A stretch of DNA of 64,000 nt from Salinispora arenicola (GCF_006716065.1 NZ_VFOL01000001.1:248001-312000), one strand, 5' to 3'. Shown: positions 26,711-36,605, counted from the first letter of the stretch. The notes: generated from the letters alone by a model not told the origin. Made by a program: numbers and translations.

Positions 26711-27408
26711 CGGACACCTCCGACAGCCGGGACGGGCGCTGACGCGGCCGGTCCGCGGGCGCGCAGCGCGTACACCAGATCGGGCCGAGCCTTCGCCACG
26801 GTCAGCACCGTCATCGCGGTGATCAGGCCCTCACCGATGCCGATCAGCAGGTGGGAGACGGCGATCGTGCCCGCCAGCGCGGCGATGTTGCCACCAAGGT
26901 CGGCGGTGCCGCCGAGCTGGTACTGAAGGACGAAGCCCAGCGCCGCCGCCACGACGCTGACCAGCGCCGAGACGAACGCCGTCACGGCGAGCCCGGCCGG
27001 TGTACGCGGCAGGATCCGCAGCAGTGCGGCGATCAGCAGGTACGCGACGGCGGTGCCGATGATCGCCATGTTGGTGATGTTGAGGCCGAGCATCGCCACG
27101 CCGCCGTCGCCGAAGACCAACGCCTGCACGATCAGCACCACGGCCACGCAGAGCGCACCGACCCACGGTCCCACCAGCAGCGCGGCGAGCGCACCGCCGA
27201 GCAGGTGGCCGCTGACCCCGGCGGTGAAGATCGGGAAGTTCAGCATCTGCACGGCGAAGATGAACGCGGCGACCAGTCCGGCCATCGGTGCCAGCCGGTC
27301 GTCCAGGTGTTGCCGGCCGCGCTGGACGCAGAGCACCATCGCGGCCAGTGCGATCACCGCGAAGACCGCGGCGACGGGGCCGTTGACGATCCCGTTGGAA
27401 ATGTGCAT
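26707..27408 (-). CDS. cbiM: CbiM-type Co/Ni substrate-specific component
   Basis: 233 residues from ATG at 27408, with seven or so helices. This start is preferred over GTG at 27423 because CbiM/NikM proteins need an exposed Met-His N-terminus: Met1 and His2 (MHISNGIVNGP) and a conserved internal His coordinate the metal. That internal His is here in FTAGVSGHLLGG. A GGAG lies nine bases upstream. First gene of the cbiMNQO operon, with a Nur-like box about 85 bp upstream. Confidence 0.92.
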   Translation of the reverse strand: MHISNGIVNGPVAAVFAVIALAAMVLCVQRGRQHLDDRLAPMAGLVAAFIFAVQMLNFPIFTAGVSGHLLGGALAALLVGPWVGALCVAVVLIVQALVFGDGGVAMLGLNITNMAIIGTAVAYLLIAALLRILPRTPAGLAVTAFVSALVSVVAAALGFVLQYQLGGTADLGGNIAALAGTIAVSHLLIGIGEGLITAMTVLTVAKARPDLVYALRARGPAASAPVPAVGGVR

Positions 27409-27490
27409 CGCCAGGTTCTCCACACGACCTCCCCACGTGTGCGGCGGGCCTGTCCACGCCGGTGGTCAGACTATTGGGCGAACCCTGCTA

Positions 27491-27507
27491 TTGCCAATCT
27501 CTGGCAA
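27491..27507 (-). promoter_or_regulatory. Nur-like operator of the cbiMNQO operon
   Basis: TTGCCA-N5-TGGCAA is a perfect inverted repeat with the layout of the Streptomyces Nur box (tTGCaa-N5-ttGCAA). On the minus strand a -35-like TTGGCA overlaps the repeat and is 18 bp from TAGTCT. A bound repressor would block the promoter. Points to nickel-responsive control. Confidence 0.55.
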
Positions 27508-27604
27508 CAAGAGATGGTGTCGATCACGTACCCGTCTGCCTACGGCCACGACACCGAGGTCACCGGAACGGACCGGCAGCCGGCACGACGGTAGGGTCGC
27601 AGCC

Positions 27605-28081
27605 ATGACCGCGCCTGCCCGCCTCTCCCCCGGCGACACCGCCCCCGACTTCACCCTCCCCACCGACAGCGGCGACCCGCTCGCGCTGGCCGACCTCCGT
27701 GGTCGGACGGTGCTGCTGTACGCCTACCCGGCCGCGATGACCCCCGGCTGCACCAAGCAGGCCTGCGACTTCCGTGACTCCCTCGCCTCGCTCCAGGCCG
27801 CCGGCTACGAGGTCGTCGGCATCTCACCCGACAAGCCGGAGAAGCTGGCCAGGTTCCGCGAGCGGGACGGCATCACCTTCCCGCTCGTCTCCGACACCGA
27901 CCGGGCGGTGCTTACCGCGTACGGGGCCTACGGCGAGAAGCAGTCGTACGGCAGGACGGTCACCGGGGTCATCCGCTCAACGTTCGTCATCGACGCCGAC
28001 GGGCGGATCGAACGGGCGCTCTACAACGTCAGGGCAACCGGCCACGTCGCCAAGTTGCGCCGCGACCTCGGCCTGGACTGA
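27605..28081 (+). CDS. bcp: Thioredoxin-dependent peroxiredoxin (Bcp/PrxQ)
   Basis: 158 residues. Peroxidatic Cys49 is in TPGCTKQACDF and resolving Cys54 is five residues later, the alpha-helix-linked pair of PrxQ enzymes that reduce hydroperoxides with thioredoxin. The C-terminal half has STFVIDADGRI. ATG at 27605 is seven bases after TAGGGT, so it is probably leaderless. Confidence 0.95.
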   Translation: MTAPARLSPGDTAPDFTLPTDSGDPLALADLRGRTVLLYAYPAAMTPGCTKQACDFRDSLASLQAAGYEVVGISPDKPEKLARFRERDGITFPLVSDTDRAVLTAYGAYGEKQSYGRTVTGVIRSTFVIDADGRIERALYNVRATGHVAKLRRDLGLD

Positions 28082-28190
28082 ACCGACGAGCGACGCGTCC
28101 GCGCCCCTCGGTGGGTCTCCGGCGGCTGGCAAGGCGACCACCGGGCGGGGCGCGGGCCCGCCACCGGAGGCTCTACACTCTTCCCGGCAG

Positions 28191-28277
28191 GCGGGAGTGG
28201 CGTAACAGGCAGCCGCGCAGGTCTTAGGAACCTGTGTCCGAGAGGACGTGGGGGTTCGAATCCCCCCTCCCGCACCA
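28191..28277 (+). tRNA. tRNA-Leu (anticodon TAG)
   Basis: 87 nt with encoded CCA. The acceptor GCGGGAG pairs with CTCCCGC, the loop is CTTAGGA and the long class II variable arm has TGTCCGAGAGGACG. A TACACT -10 lies at 28173-28178. Confidence 0.97.
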
Positions 28278-28321
28278 CCGACGTCGCGGGAGCCGCCCGG
28301 CGTCCGTGATCAGGCGAACGG

Positions 28322-28738
28322 TCACAGCGTCGCCACGAGCCGGAACCGCTCCAGCACAGCCGGAGTGTCGTCGTCCACGGTGAAGTCCGGATCGCCCAGC
28401 CACCCTCGATAGTTCACCCCGTGCCAGTACTCCTCGTGGGCCGCCCGCCAGGCGGCGACCGAGTCGTACCCTTCGCCCTCGTCCCGGGCGTGGTCGAGGT
28501 CCACGTCGCCGAGCCGGCTGACCCGCACCTCGGTCAGCTCGATCACGGCCACCCGGCGGCCAGCAGAATCGACCACCGCCGCCCGGGCGCCCGCGACCGG
28601 TAGCGCCTCACCCTCGATCTCGTAGTCCTGGCGCAGACCTGTCGTGGTGGTCTTGGCCCCCTCGAGTACCGCGGCGACCAGCTTGTCCCGCAACGGACCA
28701 GGGAAGGCGAACTCGAACGGTGGCAGATCTGTGATCAC
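28322..28738 (-). CDS. ASCH domain protein
   Basis: 138 residues. The ASCH (PUA-like) pattern is FAFPGPLRDKLVAAVLEGAKTTTTGL near the start and VAVIELTEVRVSRLGDVDLDHARDEGEGY in the middle, ending with HEEYWHGV. These small proteins bind RNA or hydrolyse modified nucleosides such as N4-acetylcytidine. GTG at 28738 lies six bases after TAGGGT (minus strand), so it is leaderless. Divergent from the GNAT gene. Confidence 0.88.
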   Translation of the reverse strand: MITDLPPFEFAFPGPLRDKLVAAVLEGAKTTTTGLRQDYEIEGEALPVAGARAAVVDSAGRRVAVIELTEVRVSRLGDVDLDHARDEGEGYDSVAAWRAAHEEYWHGVNYRGWLGDPDFTVDDDTPAVLERFRLVATL

Positions 28739-28812
28739 GCGTGGACCCTAACGTGGTTCGGCCTGTCGGGCTCGTCACTATCTCGGGCGGTGGTCCGCGC
28801 CGACCAGTCACG

Positions 28813-29403
28813 ATGAGCCGCGTGACCCTGCGGTTCGTGATCGACCCCGACCTGACGCCAGAGCTGCGCGCGGAGATAGTCGCGCTCTGGATCGACGTCA
28901 CCAACGCCGGTGGTGCGGTGGGCTTCGTCGCACCGGTCACCGCCGCCGACGTGCGGACCATCGCCGACCCGACCCTCGCGGCGATCGCCGACGGCCCGGA
29001 CCGGTTACTGCTCGGCTACGCGGGCGACCGGCTCGTCGCCATGGCGATCTTCACCGACAACCGGTTTCACCTGAAGGCCCACTACCGGATTCTGACCCGG
29101 GTCATGGTCCACCCCGGGAGCCAGGGCGACGGCTTCGGCCTGGATTTGATGCGCGAGGCAGAACGGATCGGCCGCCGGCTGGGGCTCGACGCGCTTCAGG
29201 TCACCGTCCGGGACGGGCTGGGCCTGGACCGCTTCTACCGGCGCCTGGGGTACCGCGAGGTGGGACGGTTGCCGGGCGCGCTGCGGGTGGGGACCGGGGA
29301 TGATCGGGACGAGATCCTCATGTGGCTCGATCTGAGCGCCGGCCGACCCGGGCGACGAACGACCCGGGCAACGAACGACCCGGCTGCCTCGCGACCCGGC
29401 TGA
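28813..29403 (+). CDS. GNAT acetyltransferase
   Basis: 196 residues from ATG at 28813. GNAT motif A is HYRILTRVMVHPGSQGDGFGLDLM, with the CoA loop Q-G-D-G-F-G, followed by YRRLGYREVGRLPGAL. Substrate unknown. The last 20 or so residues (RPGRRTTRATNDPAASRPG) are encoded by a 16-bp tandem repeat that runs past the stop, so the tail is probably not functional. An in-frame GTG at 28741 is a less likely start. Confidence 0.85.
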   Translation: MSRVTLRFVIDPDLTPELRAEIVALWIDVTNAGGAVGFVAPVTAADVRTIADPTLAAIADGPDRLLLGYAGDRLVAMAIFTDNRFHLKAHYRILTRVMVHPGSQGDGFGLDLMREAERIGRRLGLDALQVTVRDGLGLDRFYRRLGYREVGRLPGALRVGTGDDRDEILMWLDLSAGRPGRRTTRATNDPAASRPG

Positions 29404-29439
29404 CCAACGACCTGGGTGGCGAGCGGCCCGGTCGAGCCC
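29344..29439. repeat. Six-unit 16-bp tandem repeat
   Basis: Units starting at 29344, 29360, 29376, 29392, 29408 and 29424 follow the pattern CGACCCGGGYGRCSAA with growing divergence. The array covers the 3' end of the GNAT gene and the gap to the converging MOSC gene. Confidence 0.8.
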
Positions 29440-29446
29440 GCTCGGG

Positions 29447-30265
29447 TCAGCCCGCGAGCACCACCTCGTCGCCGACGGCGACCCGGCCGGTGTCGACGGG
29501 TACCAGATGCAGTCCAAAGCGGATCTTCTGCCGCACCCTGCGGTAGCGGCCGAGCGTGACCAGCGGCTCCTTCCCACGTACTCCGCTGTCCTGGTCGGTG
29601 GTGATCACCACGCAACGGCCGGCCGGGGCGGCGGCGCGGAAGCCGATGCCGCCGACTCGCACCCGGCGACCGGCCCAGCCGTCCTCTGCCCAGGCCGTCG
29701 CTTCGGAGACCACGAGGTTCGGACGGAAGCGGTTCATCGGCACCGGCGGCTCGCCGGCCTCGACGAGCCAGCCGTTGAGCACGTCGAGTGAGGCGGTGTT
29801 GGCCAACAGCACCGGGTACTGGTCGGCAAAGGTGACCCTGTCACCCGGGTCATGCTCCCGGTCGGCGGCGGGAATGTGTCGGGTCGGCCGGGCCAGCCAC
29901 ACCAGGCGTGCCGGACGGCCGAGGAACCCGCTGACCCAGGCGTCCGCGGCCGAACCGGCAGCGTGCGCCCACACGTCCAGCTTGCGACTGCGGAAGGTGC
30001 GGACGGCAACCGGGACACCGTCGACCGGCTCCGGGACATCGAGGTCGGGGTGGCCGGCGGCGCGCAGGGTAAGGCCGCCGGGGTGGGCCACCGCGCGCAG
30101 CGCGACGAGGCCGGCGACCTCGCGCTGGGTGATGCCGACGCCCGCCGCGTCGACGACCATCCAGCGCCGGTCACCGGCCAGACCCCAGGGCAGCACCTGG
30201 GCGGCGGCGTGACCACACCGCCGGCCCCCCTTGACGGGGTACGTGTGGATCGCGCTCAGCCGCAT
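29447..30265 (-). CDS. MOSC domain protein with N-terminal beta-barrel
   Basis: 272 residues from ATG at 30265. N-terminal MOSC_N domain (LSAIHTYPVKGGRR, LAGDRRWMVVD) and C-terminal MOSC domain (DQYPVLLANTASLDVLN, MNRFRPNLVV, DQDSGVRGKEPLVTL). In the mARC/YcbX group the cysteine that binds molybdenum cofactor sits near the RCVVITTDQ segment, and a cysteine is present there. It may be a molybdoenzyme reducing N-oxygenated compounds. Confidence 0.88.
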   Translation of the reverse strand: MRLSAIHTYPVKGGRRCGHAAAQVLPWGLAGDRRWMVVDAAGVGITQREVAGLVALRAVAHPGGLTLRAAGHPDLDVPEPVDGVPVAVRTFRSRKLDVWAHAAGSAADAWVSGFLGRPARLVWLARPTRHIPAADREHDPGDRVTFADQYPVLLANTASLDVLNGWLVEAGEPPVPMNRFRPNLVVSEATAWAEDGWAGRRVRVGGIGFRAAAPAGRCVVITTDQDSGVRGKEPLVTLGRYRRVRQKIRFGLHLVPVDTGRVAVGDEVVLAG

Positions 30266-30304
30266 CCGCCCACCCTGCCACTCCCGCCGTCCGGAGCGGA
30301 CCGG

Positions 30305-30333
30305 TTGCTGATGAAAGTTTCTATGCATAGGGT
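30305..30333 (+). promoter_or_regulatory. hut operon promoter with candidate RpiR operators
   Basis: TTGCTG at 30305-30310, a 17-bp spacer and TAGGGT at 30328-30333 are followed by exactly six bases and the rpiR-type ATG. The spacer holds two perfect palindromic elements: GAAAGTTTC (30313-30321) and CTATGCATAG (30321-30330). They overlap the core promoter, so a bound regulator would occlude polymerase. Confidence 0.6.
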
Positions 30334-30339
30334 CAGCAC

Positions 30340-31191
30340 ATGAATGACGGATCCGTTGCGACCCCGGGTGACCGGGTGCTGGACCTGTTCCAAGGGGTCC
30401 GGCTCACCCCGACGCAACGACGGATCGCACACTGCCTCGTCCAACACGGCCCATCAGCGGCGTACCTGTCGGCGGCGGAGGTGGCCGAGTTGGCCGGGGT
30501 GAGCCAGCCATCGGTGACCCGATTCGCAATGGCCCTCGGCCACGACGGCTACCCCGCCCTGCGCCGCCGCCTCCGTGACCTGACCCGAACGCCACGCAGT
30601 GGGCGGCCGAACCCGGACAACGAACTCCAGCAGGCGGTACGAGCCGAAATCGAGAACCTGGACCGGCTCGCCGACCAGTTCGCCGACCGAAACCGCGTCG
30701 CCGCCGCCGGCCGGCTACTCGCCGCCAGCCGCCCACTGCCGGTGCTCGGCCTACGCGCCGCCGCGCCCCTGGCCGCCTACTTCGCCTACTTCGCCGCGAA
30801 GGTACACCCGGACGTGCGGGTCCTCGACGACGGCGGGAGCCTGCTCACCGACCGGCTCGAGCAGGCCACCGAGGCTGGCGCGACCGCCCTGCTCGCCCTC
30901 GTGCTGCCCCGCTACCCCCGCGAGGCCCTCGATGCCCTGCGGGACGCCCGGACAGCTGGCCTGACCGTCGTGGCCATCACCGACTCGCCAGTCAGCCCCG
31001 CCAGTGAACACGCCGACGTGGTGCTGCCCGCCGCCGTCGGCGCGCAACTCGTGTTCGACCTGCACACCGCTCCGATGGCCCTGTCCATGGTGCTGCTCCA
31101 GGCGATCTGCGACGCCGCACCCGCGGAAACCCAACGGCGACTGGAGGCATTCGAGGCCTCCGCCGCCCGACGTCAGTTGTTCCTCGGTTAG
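30340..31191 (+). CDS. RpiR/MurR family regulator of the hut operon
   Basis: 283 residues. N-terminal HTH_6 domain ([53 protein letters not shown]) and a C-terminal SIS domain (about 120-250) that binds a ligand. Its position as first gene of the operon suggests control by a histidine-pathway intermediate such as urocanate. This is an inference, since most SIS regulators sense sugar phosphates. ATG at 30340 is leaderless. Confidence 0.9.
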   Translation: MNDGSVATPGDRVLDLFQGVRLTPTQRRIAHCLVQHGPSAAYLSAAEVAELAGVSQPSVTRFAMALGHDGYPALRRRLRDLTRTPRSGRPNPDNELQQAVRAEIENLDRLADQFADRNRVAAAGRLLAASRPLPVLGLRAAAPLAAYFAYFAAKVHPDVRVLDDGGSLLTDRLEQATEAGATALLALVLPRYPREALDALRDARTAGLTVVAITDSPVSPASEHADVVLPAAVGAQLVFDLHTAPMALSMVLLQAICDAAPAETQRRLEAFEASAARRQLFLG

Positions 31192-31201
31192 GAGGTACCT
31201 C

Positions 31202-32851
31202 ATGACCCAGCCGATCCGTGCCACGCGCGGCACCACCCGCACCGCCCAGGGCTGGCCCCAGGAAGCCGCGCGGCGGATGCTGATGAACAACCTCGACCCC
31301 GAGGTGGCCGAACGTCCCGAGGACCTGGTGGTATACGGCGGGACCGGGAAGGCGGCACGGGACTGGCCGTCGTACCGCGCACTGCTGGACACCCTCACCG
31401 ACCTGCGCGACGACGAGACAATGCTGGTGCAGTCCGGTCGACCGGTCGCGGTGATGCGAACCCACGAATGGGCGCCACGGGTGCTGCTCGCCAACTCCAA
31501 CCTGGTCGGAGACTGGGCGACTTGGCCGGAGTTCCGGCGCCTGGAACAGCTGGGCCTGACCATGTACGGGCAGATGACCGCCGGATCGTGGATCTACATC
31601 GGCACCCAGGGGATCCTCCAGGGTACCTACGAGACGTTCGCGGCCGTCGCCGCGAAGCGGTTCGGCGGATCGCTGGCCGGCACGCTGACGCTGACCGCCG
31701 GCTGCGGTGGGATGGGCGGGGCGCAACCGCTCGCGGTGACCATGAACGGCGGCTCCTGCCTGATCGTGGACGTCGACCGGTCCCGCCTCGAACGCCGGGT
31801 GCGCGAACACTACCTGGACGAGGTCGCCGACTCGCTCGACGACGCCGTACAACGGGCACTCGCCGCCCGCGACCAACGACGGGCGCGCAGCGTCGGAGTG
31901 GTCGGCAACGCGGCCACCATCTTCCCCGAGCTGCTTCGCCGCGGCGTCCCGGTGGACGTGGTCACCGACCAGACCAGCGCCCACGACCCGCTGTCGTACC
32001 TGCCAGAAGGGGTCGAGCTGACCGACGCCCGCGACTACGCGGCGGCCAAGCCGGCCGAGTTCACCGACCGTGCCCGCGCGTCGATGGCCCGGCACGTCGA
32101 GGCGATGGTCGGCTTCCTCGACGCGGGCGCCGAGGTCTTCGACTACGGCAACTCGATCCGCGGCGAGGCGCAGCTCGGTGGATACTCGCGCGCCTTCGAC
32201 TTCCCGGGTTTCGTGCCCGCCTACATCCGTCCGCTGTTCTGCGCGGGCAAGGGCCCGTTCCGGTGGGCGGCGCTCTCCGGCGATCCGGCCGACATCGCCG
32301 CCACCGACCGGGCCATCCTCGACCTCTTCCCGGAGAACGAACCGCTGGCCCGGTGGATCCGGATGGCCGGCGAACGAGTGGCGTTCCAGGGACTACCAGC
32401 CCGGATCTGCTGGCTCGGCTACGGCGAACGAGACCGGGCCGGGGTGCGGTTCAACGAGATGGTCGCCGCCGGGGAATTGTCCGCGCCGGTGGTCATCGGG
32501 CGCGACCACCTGGACTGCGGTAGCGTCGCCAGCCCGTACCGGGAGACCGAGGCGATGGCCGACGGCTCCGACGCGATCGCCGACTGGCCGCTGCTCAACG
32601 CACTGGTGAACACGGCCAGTGGGGCCTCGTGGGTGTCCATCCACCATGGTGGCGGGGTCGGGATCGGCCGGTCCATCCACGCCGGCCAGGTCTGCGTCGC
32701 CGACGGCAGCGCCCTCGCCGGGCAGAAGATCGAACGGGTGCTCACCAACGACCCGGCGATGGGCGTCGTGCGACACGTCGACGCCGGCTACGACGAGGCC
32801 CGGCAGGTCGCCGAACGGACCGGGCTACACATCCCGATGACAGCGGCGTAA
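31202..32851 (+). CDS. hutU: Urocanate hydratase
   Basis: Second enzyme of histidine breakdown: urocanate to imidazolone propionate, with tightly bound NAD+. 549 residues, the usual length. Family signatures include [58 protein letters not shown] and the C-terminal [23 protein letters not shown] at 31202 has AGGAGG six bases upstream. Confidence 0.98.
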   Translation: MTQPIRATRGTTRTAQGWPQEAARRMLMNNLDPEVAERPEDLVVYGGTGKAARDWPSYRALLDTLTDLRDDETMLVQSGRPVAVMRTHEWAPRVLLANSNLVGDWATWPEFRRLEQLGLTMYGQMTAGSWIYIGTQGILQGTYETFAAVAAKRFGGSLAGTLTLTAGCGGMGGAQPLAVTMNGGSCLIVDVDRSRLERRVREHYLDEVADSLDDAVQRALAARDQRRARSVGVVGNAATIFPELLRRGVPVDVVTDQTSAHDPLSYLPEGVELTDARDYAAAKPAEFTDRARASMARHVEAMVGFLDAGAEVFDYGNSIRGEAQLGGYSRAFDFPGFVPAYIRPLFCAGKGPFRWAALSGDPADIAATDRAILDLFPENEPLARWIRMAGERVAFQGLPARICWLGYGERDRAGVRFNEMVAAGELSAPVVIGRDHLDCGSVASPYRETEAMADGSDAIADWPLLNALVNTASGASWVSIHHGGGVGIGRSIHAGQVCVADGSALAGQKIERVLTNDPAMGVVRHVDAGYDEARQVAERTGLHIPMTAA

Positions 32852-32860
32852 GGAGGCCCC

Positions 32861-34075
32861 GTGTTGACGCATCCGGTGGTGGACGGTTCTCTTCCGCGCA
32901 GGTTCCGTCGGTTGTGGGACGAGATCGCGCCGATCGGCCGGGACGAGCGCAGCGGCGGGTACCTGCGGTACGCGCTGACCGAGCCGGAGCTGCGGCTGCG
33001 GGAGTGGTTCCGCGCCCAGGCCGACCAACGCGACATGCCGGTGACCGACGACGGCAACGGCAACCTGTTCGCCTGGTGGGGCGCACCGGAGGCAGGGAAC
33101 GCGGTCCTCACCGGCAGCCACTTCGACTCGGTGCCACACGGCGGGGCGTACGACGGGCCACTCGGCATCGTCAGCGCCTTCCTCGCCGTCGACGAACTGC
33201 GCGCGTCGGGCGCCAGCCCCGCCCGGCCAATTGCCGTCGCGGCCTTCGTCGAGGAGGAGGGTGCCCGGTTCGGCGTACCGTGTCTGGGGTCGCGGCTGCT
33301 CACCGGCGCGCTACCCCCCGGGCAGGTCGCCGAACTGTGTGACCAGGACGGCGTGAGCTTCGCGGCGGCGCTGGGCGGCCCGCCGGCCGGTGCCCGGCCG
33401 GAGCTGCTCGATCGCGTCGCCGCCTTCGTGGAGCTGCATGTCGAGCAGGGCCGCGCCCTGGTCGAGCGGTCCGCACCCGTCGCCGTCGCCAGCTCGATCT
33501 GGCCGCACGGCCGGTGGCGCTTCGACTTCACCGGCGAGGGCAACCACGCGGGTACGACCCGGATGGCCGACCGCCGCGACCCCATGCTCACGTACGCGTT
33601 CACCGTGCTTGCCGCCAACAAGGAGGCCCGTCGGCTCGGGGCCCACGCCACGGTCGGCCGGGTACAGGTGGAACCGAACGCCACCAACGCCATCCCGGCG
33701 CAGGTGACCGGCTGGTTGGACGCCCGCGCGGCCGAGCCGGAGACCCTCGCCGGGCTCGTCCAGGCCGTGCACGACCGGGCCGCCGAGCGGGCCCGACGCG
33801 ACGGCACCGGGCTGCGGCTGACGCGGGAGTCGAGCACGCCCCTCGTCGCGTTCGACGGTGGGCTGGCCAACCGGCTCGCCGGGCTGCTCGACGCGCCGGT
33901 GCTGCCGACCGGGGCGGGGCACGACGCCGGCGTGCTGGCCGGGCACCTGCCCACCGCTATGCTCTTCGTCCGCAACCCGACCGGAGTGTCGCACTCCCCC
34001 GCCGAGTCGGCGAACGACGACGACTGCGCGGCCGGGGTGCGCGCCCTCGCCGCCGTGTTGGAGGAGCTGACGTGA
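32861..34075 (+). CDS. M20-family amidohydrolase (allantoate/N-carbamoyl type) in the hut operon
   Basis: 404 residues. Zinc ligands lie in TGSHFDSVPHGGAYDGPLG (His87, Asp98) and AAFVEEEGARFG, with the dimerisation lid in FVELHVEQGRAL and GNHAGTTRMADRRD. This is the allantoate amidohydrolase, N-carbamoyl-amino-acid hydrolase group. It lies between hutU and hutF, overlapping hutF by GTGA, and no classical HutG is present. It probably hydrolyses N-formyl-L-glutamate to glutamate and formate. This function is inferred from context. GTG start four bases after AGGAGG. Confidence 0.88.
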   Translation: MLTHPVVDGSLPRRFRRLWDEIAPIGRDERSGGYLRYALTEPELRLREWFRAQADQRDMPVTDDGNGNLFAWWGAPEAGNAVLTGSHFDSVPHGGAYDGPLGIVSAFLAVDELRASGASPARPIAVAAFVEEEGARFGVPCLGSRLLTGALPPGQVAELCDQDGVSFAAALGGPPAGARPELLDRVAAFVELHVEQGRALVERSAPVAVASSIWPHGRWRFDFTGEGNHAGTTRMADRRDPMLTYAFTVLAANKEARRLGAHATVGRVQVEPNATNAIPAQVTGWLDARAAEPETLAGLVQAVHDRAAERARRDGTGLRLTRESSTPLVAFDGGLANRLAGLLDAPVLPTGAGHDAGVLAGHLPTAMLFVRNPTGVSHSPAESANDDDCAAGVRALAAVLEELT

Positions 34076-35430
34076 CCCGTTGGCTCACCGAGTACGCGTG
34101 GCTTCCCGAGCACCCTGAACCGACCCCGGACGTGCTGATCGAGACCACCGGCGGCCGGATCACCGGGATCACCCCGCTGGCGGCCGAAAGCCGGCCGACC
34201 GCCGGGGTCGAGGTCTTCGCCGACGCGGTCCGCCTGCCCGGACTCACCCTGCCGGGGCTGGCCAACACGCACTCGCACGCCTTCCACCGCGCGTTGCGGG
34301 GCCGCACCCACGGCGGTCGCGGGGACTTCTGGACCTGGCGCGACCGGATGTACGAGGTGGCCACCCGGCTGGACCCGGACAGCTACCTCGCCCTCGCCCG
34401 CGCCGCCTACGCGGAGATGGCGCTGGCCGGAATCACCTGCGTCGGCGAGTTCCACTACCTGCACCACGGCCCGGACGGCACCCCGTACGCCGACCCGAAC
34501 GCGATGGGGTCCGCCCTGGTCGAGGCGGCGGCGCAGGCCAGGATCCGGCTGACCCTGCTGGACGCCTGCTACCTGACCGCCACCGTGGCCGGCGATCCGC
34601 TGGTCGGACCACAACGGCGCTTCGGGGACGGTGACGCCCACCGCTGGGCGGAGCGGGCGGCGGCGTTCGCCCCCACCGGCGCGCACCTCCGGGTCGGCGC
34701 CGCGATCCACTCGGTGCGCGCCGTGCCCGCCGACCAACTGGCGACGGTGGCCGCCTCCGCGAACGACCGGGACGTGCCGCTCCACGCGCACCTCTCCGAG
34801 CAGCCGGCCGAGAACGACGCCTGCCGAGCCGAGCACGGCTGCACCCCCACCCGGCTGCTGGCCGACCGGGGAGCGCTCGGCCAACACACCACCGTCGTCC
34901 ACGCCACGCACCCCACCAGCTCGGACATCACCGTGCTCGGAGACAGCCGTACCCGGGTCTGCCTCTGCCCCACCACCGAGCGGGACCTCGCCGACGGGAT
35001 CGGACCGGCCCGGCGAATGGCCAACGCCGGCAGCGCACTGAGTCTCGGCAGCGACAGCCACGCGGTGGTCGACCTCTTCGAGGAGGCGCGCGCGGTGGAG
35101 CTGGACGAACGCCTGCGCACCCGGCAACGCGGCCACTTCACCGCCGGCGAGTTGGTCACCGCGGCCACCGTCGCCGGACACGTCGCCCTCGCCTGGGGCG
35201 ACGCCGGCCGGCTGGCCGTCGGCGACCGGGCCGACCTGGTCACCGTCCGGCTGGACAGCCCCCGGACCGCGGGCGTACCAGCGGTCGGAGCGTTCTTCGC
35301 CGCCACCGCGGCGGACGTCAGCCAGGTGGTGGTGGACGGCCAGGTGGTGGTGCGAGACGGGCGGCACCAGATGGTGGACGTGCCCGCCGAACTGGCCACG
35401 TCGATCGCGGAGGTGACCGGGACACCATGA
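34072..35430 (+). CDS. hutF: Formimidoylglutamate deiminase
   Basis: Metal-dependent hydrolase that converts N-formimino-L-glutamate to N-formyl-L-glutamate and ammonia. 452 residues. Amidohydrolase motifs: [31 protein letters not shown] (Glu and His), [17 protein letters not shown] with the catalytic Asp. Its presence shows the five-step pathway variant is used rather than HutG formiminohydrolase. Overlaps hutI (ATGA). Confidence 0.95.
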   Translation: MTRWLTEYAWLPEHPEPTPDVLIETTGGRITGITPLAAESRPTAGVEVFADAVRLPGLTLPGLANTHSHAFHRALRGRTHGGRGDFWTWRDRMYEVATRLDPDSYLALARAAYAEMALAGITCVGEFHYLHHGPDGTPYADPNAMGSALVEAAAQARIRLTLLDACYLTATVAGDPLVGPQRRFGDGDAHRWAERAAAFAPTGAHLRVGAAIHSVRAVPADQLATVAASANDRDVPLHAHLSEQPAENDACRAEHGCTPTRLLADRGALGQHTTVVHATHPTSSDITVLGDSRTRVCLCPTTERDLADGIGPARRMANAGSALSLGSDSHAVVDLFEEARAVELDERLRTRQRGHFTAGELVTAATVAGHVALAWGDAGRLAVGDRADLVTVRLDSPRTAGVPAVGAFFAATAADVSQVVVDGQVVVRDGRHQMVDVPAELATSIAEVTGTP

Positions 35431-36605
35431 GCAGCCTGCTGGTGGACAACATCGGGGAACTGGTCACCAACGCCGGGGCGGGTGACGGGCCGCTGGGTAT
35501 CCGCCGAAACGCCGCCGTGCTCGTCGAGGACGGGCTGGTGGCCTGGGTCGGGCCGAACCGGTACCCGCCGCCCGCCGATCGACGCATCGACGCCGAGGGC
35601 GCGGCCGTACTGCCCGGATTCGTGGACAGTCACGCCCACCTCGTGTTCGCCGGGGACCGGGCCGCCGAGTTCGCTGCCCGGATGGCCGGCGAACCGTACA
35701 CCGGCGGTGGTATCCGCACCACCGTCGGCGCGACCCGCGCCGCCACCGACGACGAGCTGCGAGCCACCGTACGCCGGCTACACGGGGAGGCGCTTCGGCA
35801 GGGCACCACCACCGTCGAGATCAAGAGCGGGTACGGCCTCACCGTCCCCGACGAGACCCGCTCACTGCGGCTCGCCGCCGAGGTGAGCGAGGAGACCACC
35901 TTCCTCGGGGCGCACCTCGTCCCCGCCGAGTACGCCGACCGGCCGGACGACTACGTCGGCCTGGTGTGCGGACCGATGCTCGCCGCCGCCGCGCCGCACG
36001 CCCGCTGGATCGACGTGTTCTGTGAGCGCGGCGCCTTCGACGCCGATCACACCCGCGCGATCCTGACCTGCGGGCAGGCCGCCGGGCTGGGGGCACGGCT
36101 GCACGCCAACCAGCTCGGGCAGGGCCCGGGGGTCCAACTCGGGGTGGAGCTGGGGGCGGCCAGCGTCGACCACTGCACCCACCTCACCGACGCCGACGTC
36201 GACGCGCTGGCCGGGGCCGGCGGGGCAACCGTCGCCACCCTGCTGCCGGGAGCGGAGTTCTCCACCCGCTCGCCCTACCCGGACGCCCGCCGGCTTCTCG
36301 ACGCGGGCGTGACCGTGGCACTGGCCACGGACTGCAACCCCGGGTCGTCGTACACGTCGTCAATGCCGTTCTGCATCGCGTTGGCCGTACGGGAGATGCG
36401 GATGAGCCCGACCGAGGCGGTCTGGGCGGCTACCGCCGGCGGTGCGGCGGCGCTGCGCCGCACCGACGTGGGCCAGCTGACACCCGGCGCGCGGGCTGAT
36501 CTGATGATCCTCGACGCCCCGTCCCACCTGCACCTGGCCTACCGGCCGGGGGTTCCACTGATCCGCCAGGTCCTGCACAACGGAGTACCTCAATGTCGAC
36601 CGTAG
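35427..36605 (+). CDS. hutI: Imidazolonepropionase
   Basis: Opens the imidazolone ring to give N-formimino-L-glutamate. 392 residues. Zinc motif [17 protein letters not shown], substrate region [23 protein letters not shown], and late [16 protein letters not shown]. Overlaps hutF by four bases and hutH by 13 bases. Confidence 0.97.
   Translation: MSSLLVDNIGELVTNAGAGDGPLGIRRNAAVLVEDGLVAWVGPNRYPPPADRRIDAEGAAVLPGFVDSHAHLVFAGDRAAEFAARMAGEPYTGGGIRTTVGATRAATDDELRATVRRLHGEALRQGTTTVEIKSGYGLTVPDETRSLRLAAEVSEETTFLGAHLVPAEYADRPDDYVGLVCGPMLAAAAPHARWIDVFCERGAFDADHTRAILTCGQAAGLGARLHANQLGQGPGVQLGVELGAASVDHCTHLTDADVDALAGAGGATVATLLPGAEFSTRSPYPDARRLLDAGVTVALATDCNPGSSYTSSMPFCIALAVREMRMSPTEAVWAATAGGAAALRRTDVGQLTPGARADLMILDAPSHLHLAYRPGVPLIRQVLHNGVPQCRP

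Noticed and set aside
27424..27604. Cobalamin riboswitch upstream of cbiM
   Set aside because: No B12-box-like sequence or the expected fold could be recognised in the 180 bp; the inverted repeat fits a protein operator better.
32788..35367. 859-codon minus-strand reading frame over the hut genes
   Set aside because: Mirror frame of the M20 enzyme and hutF; the plus frames carry all the catalytic motifs.
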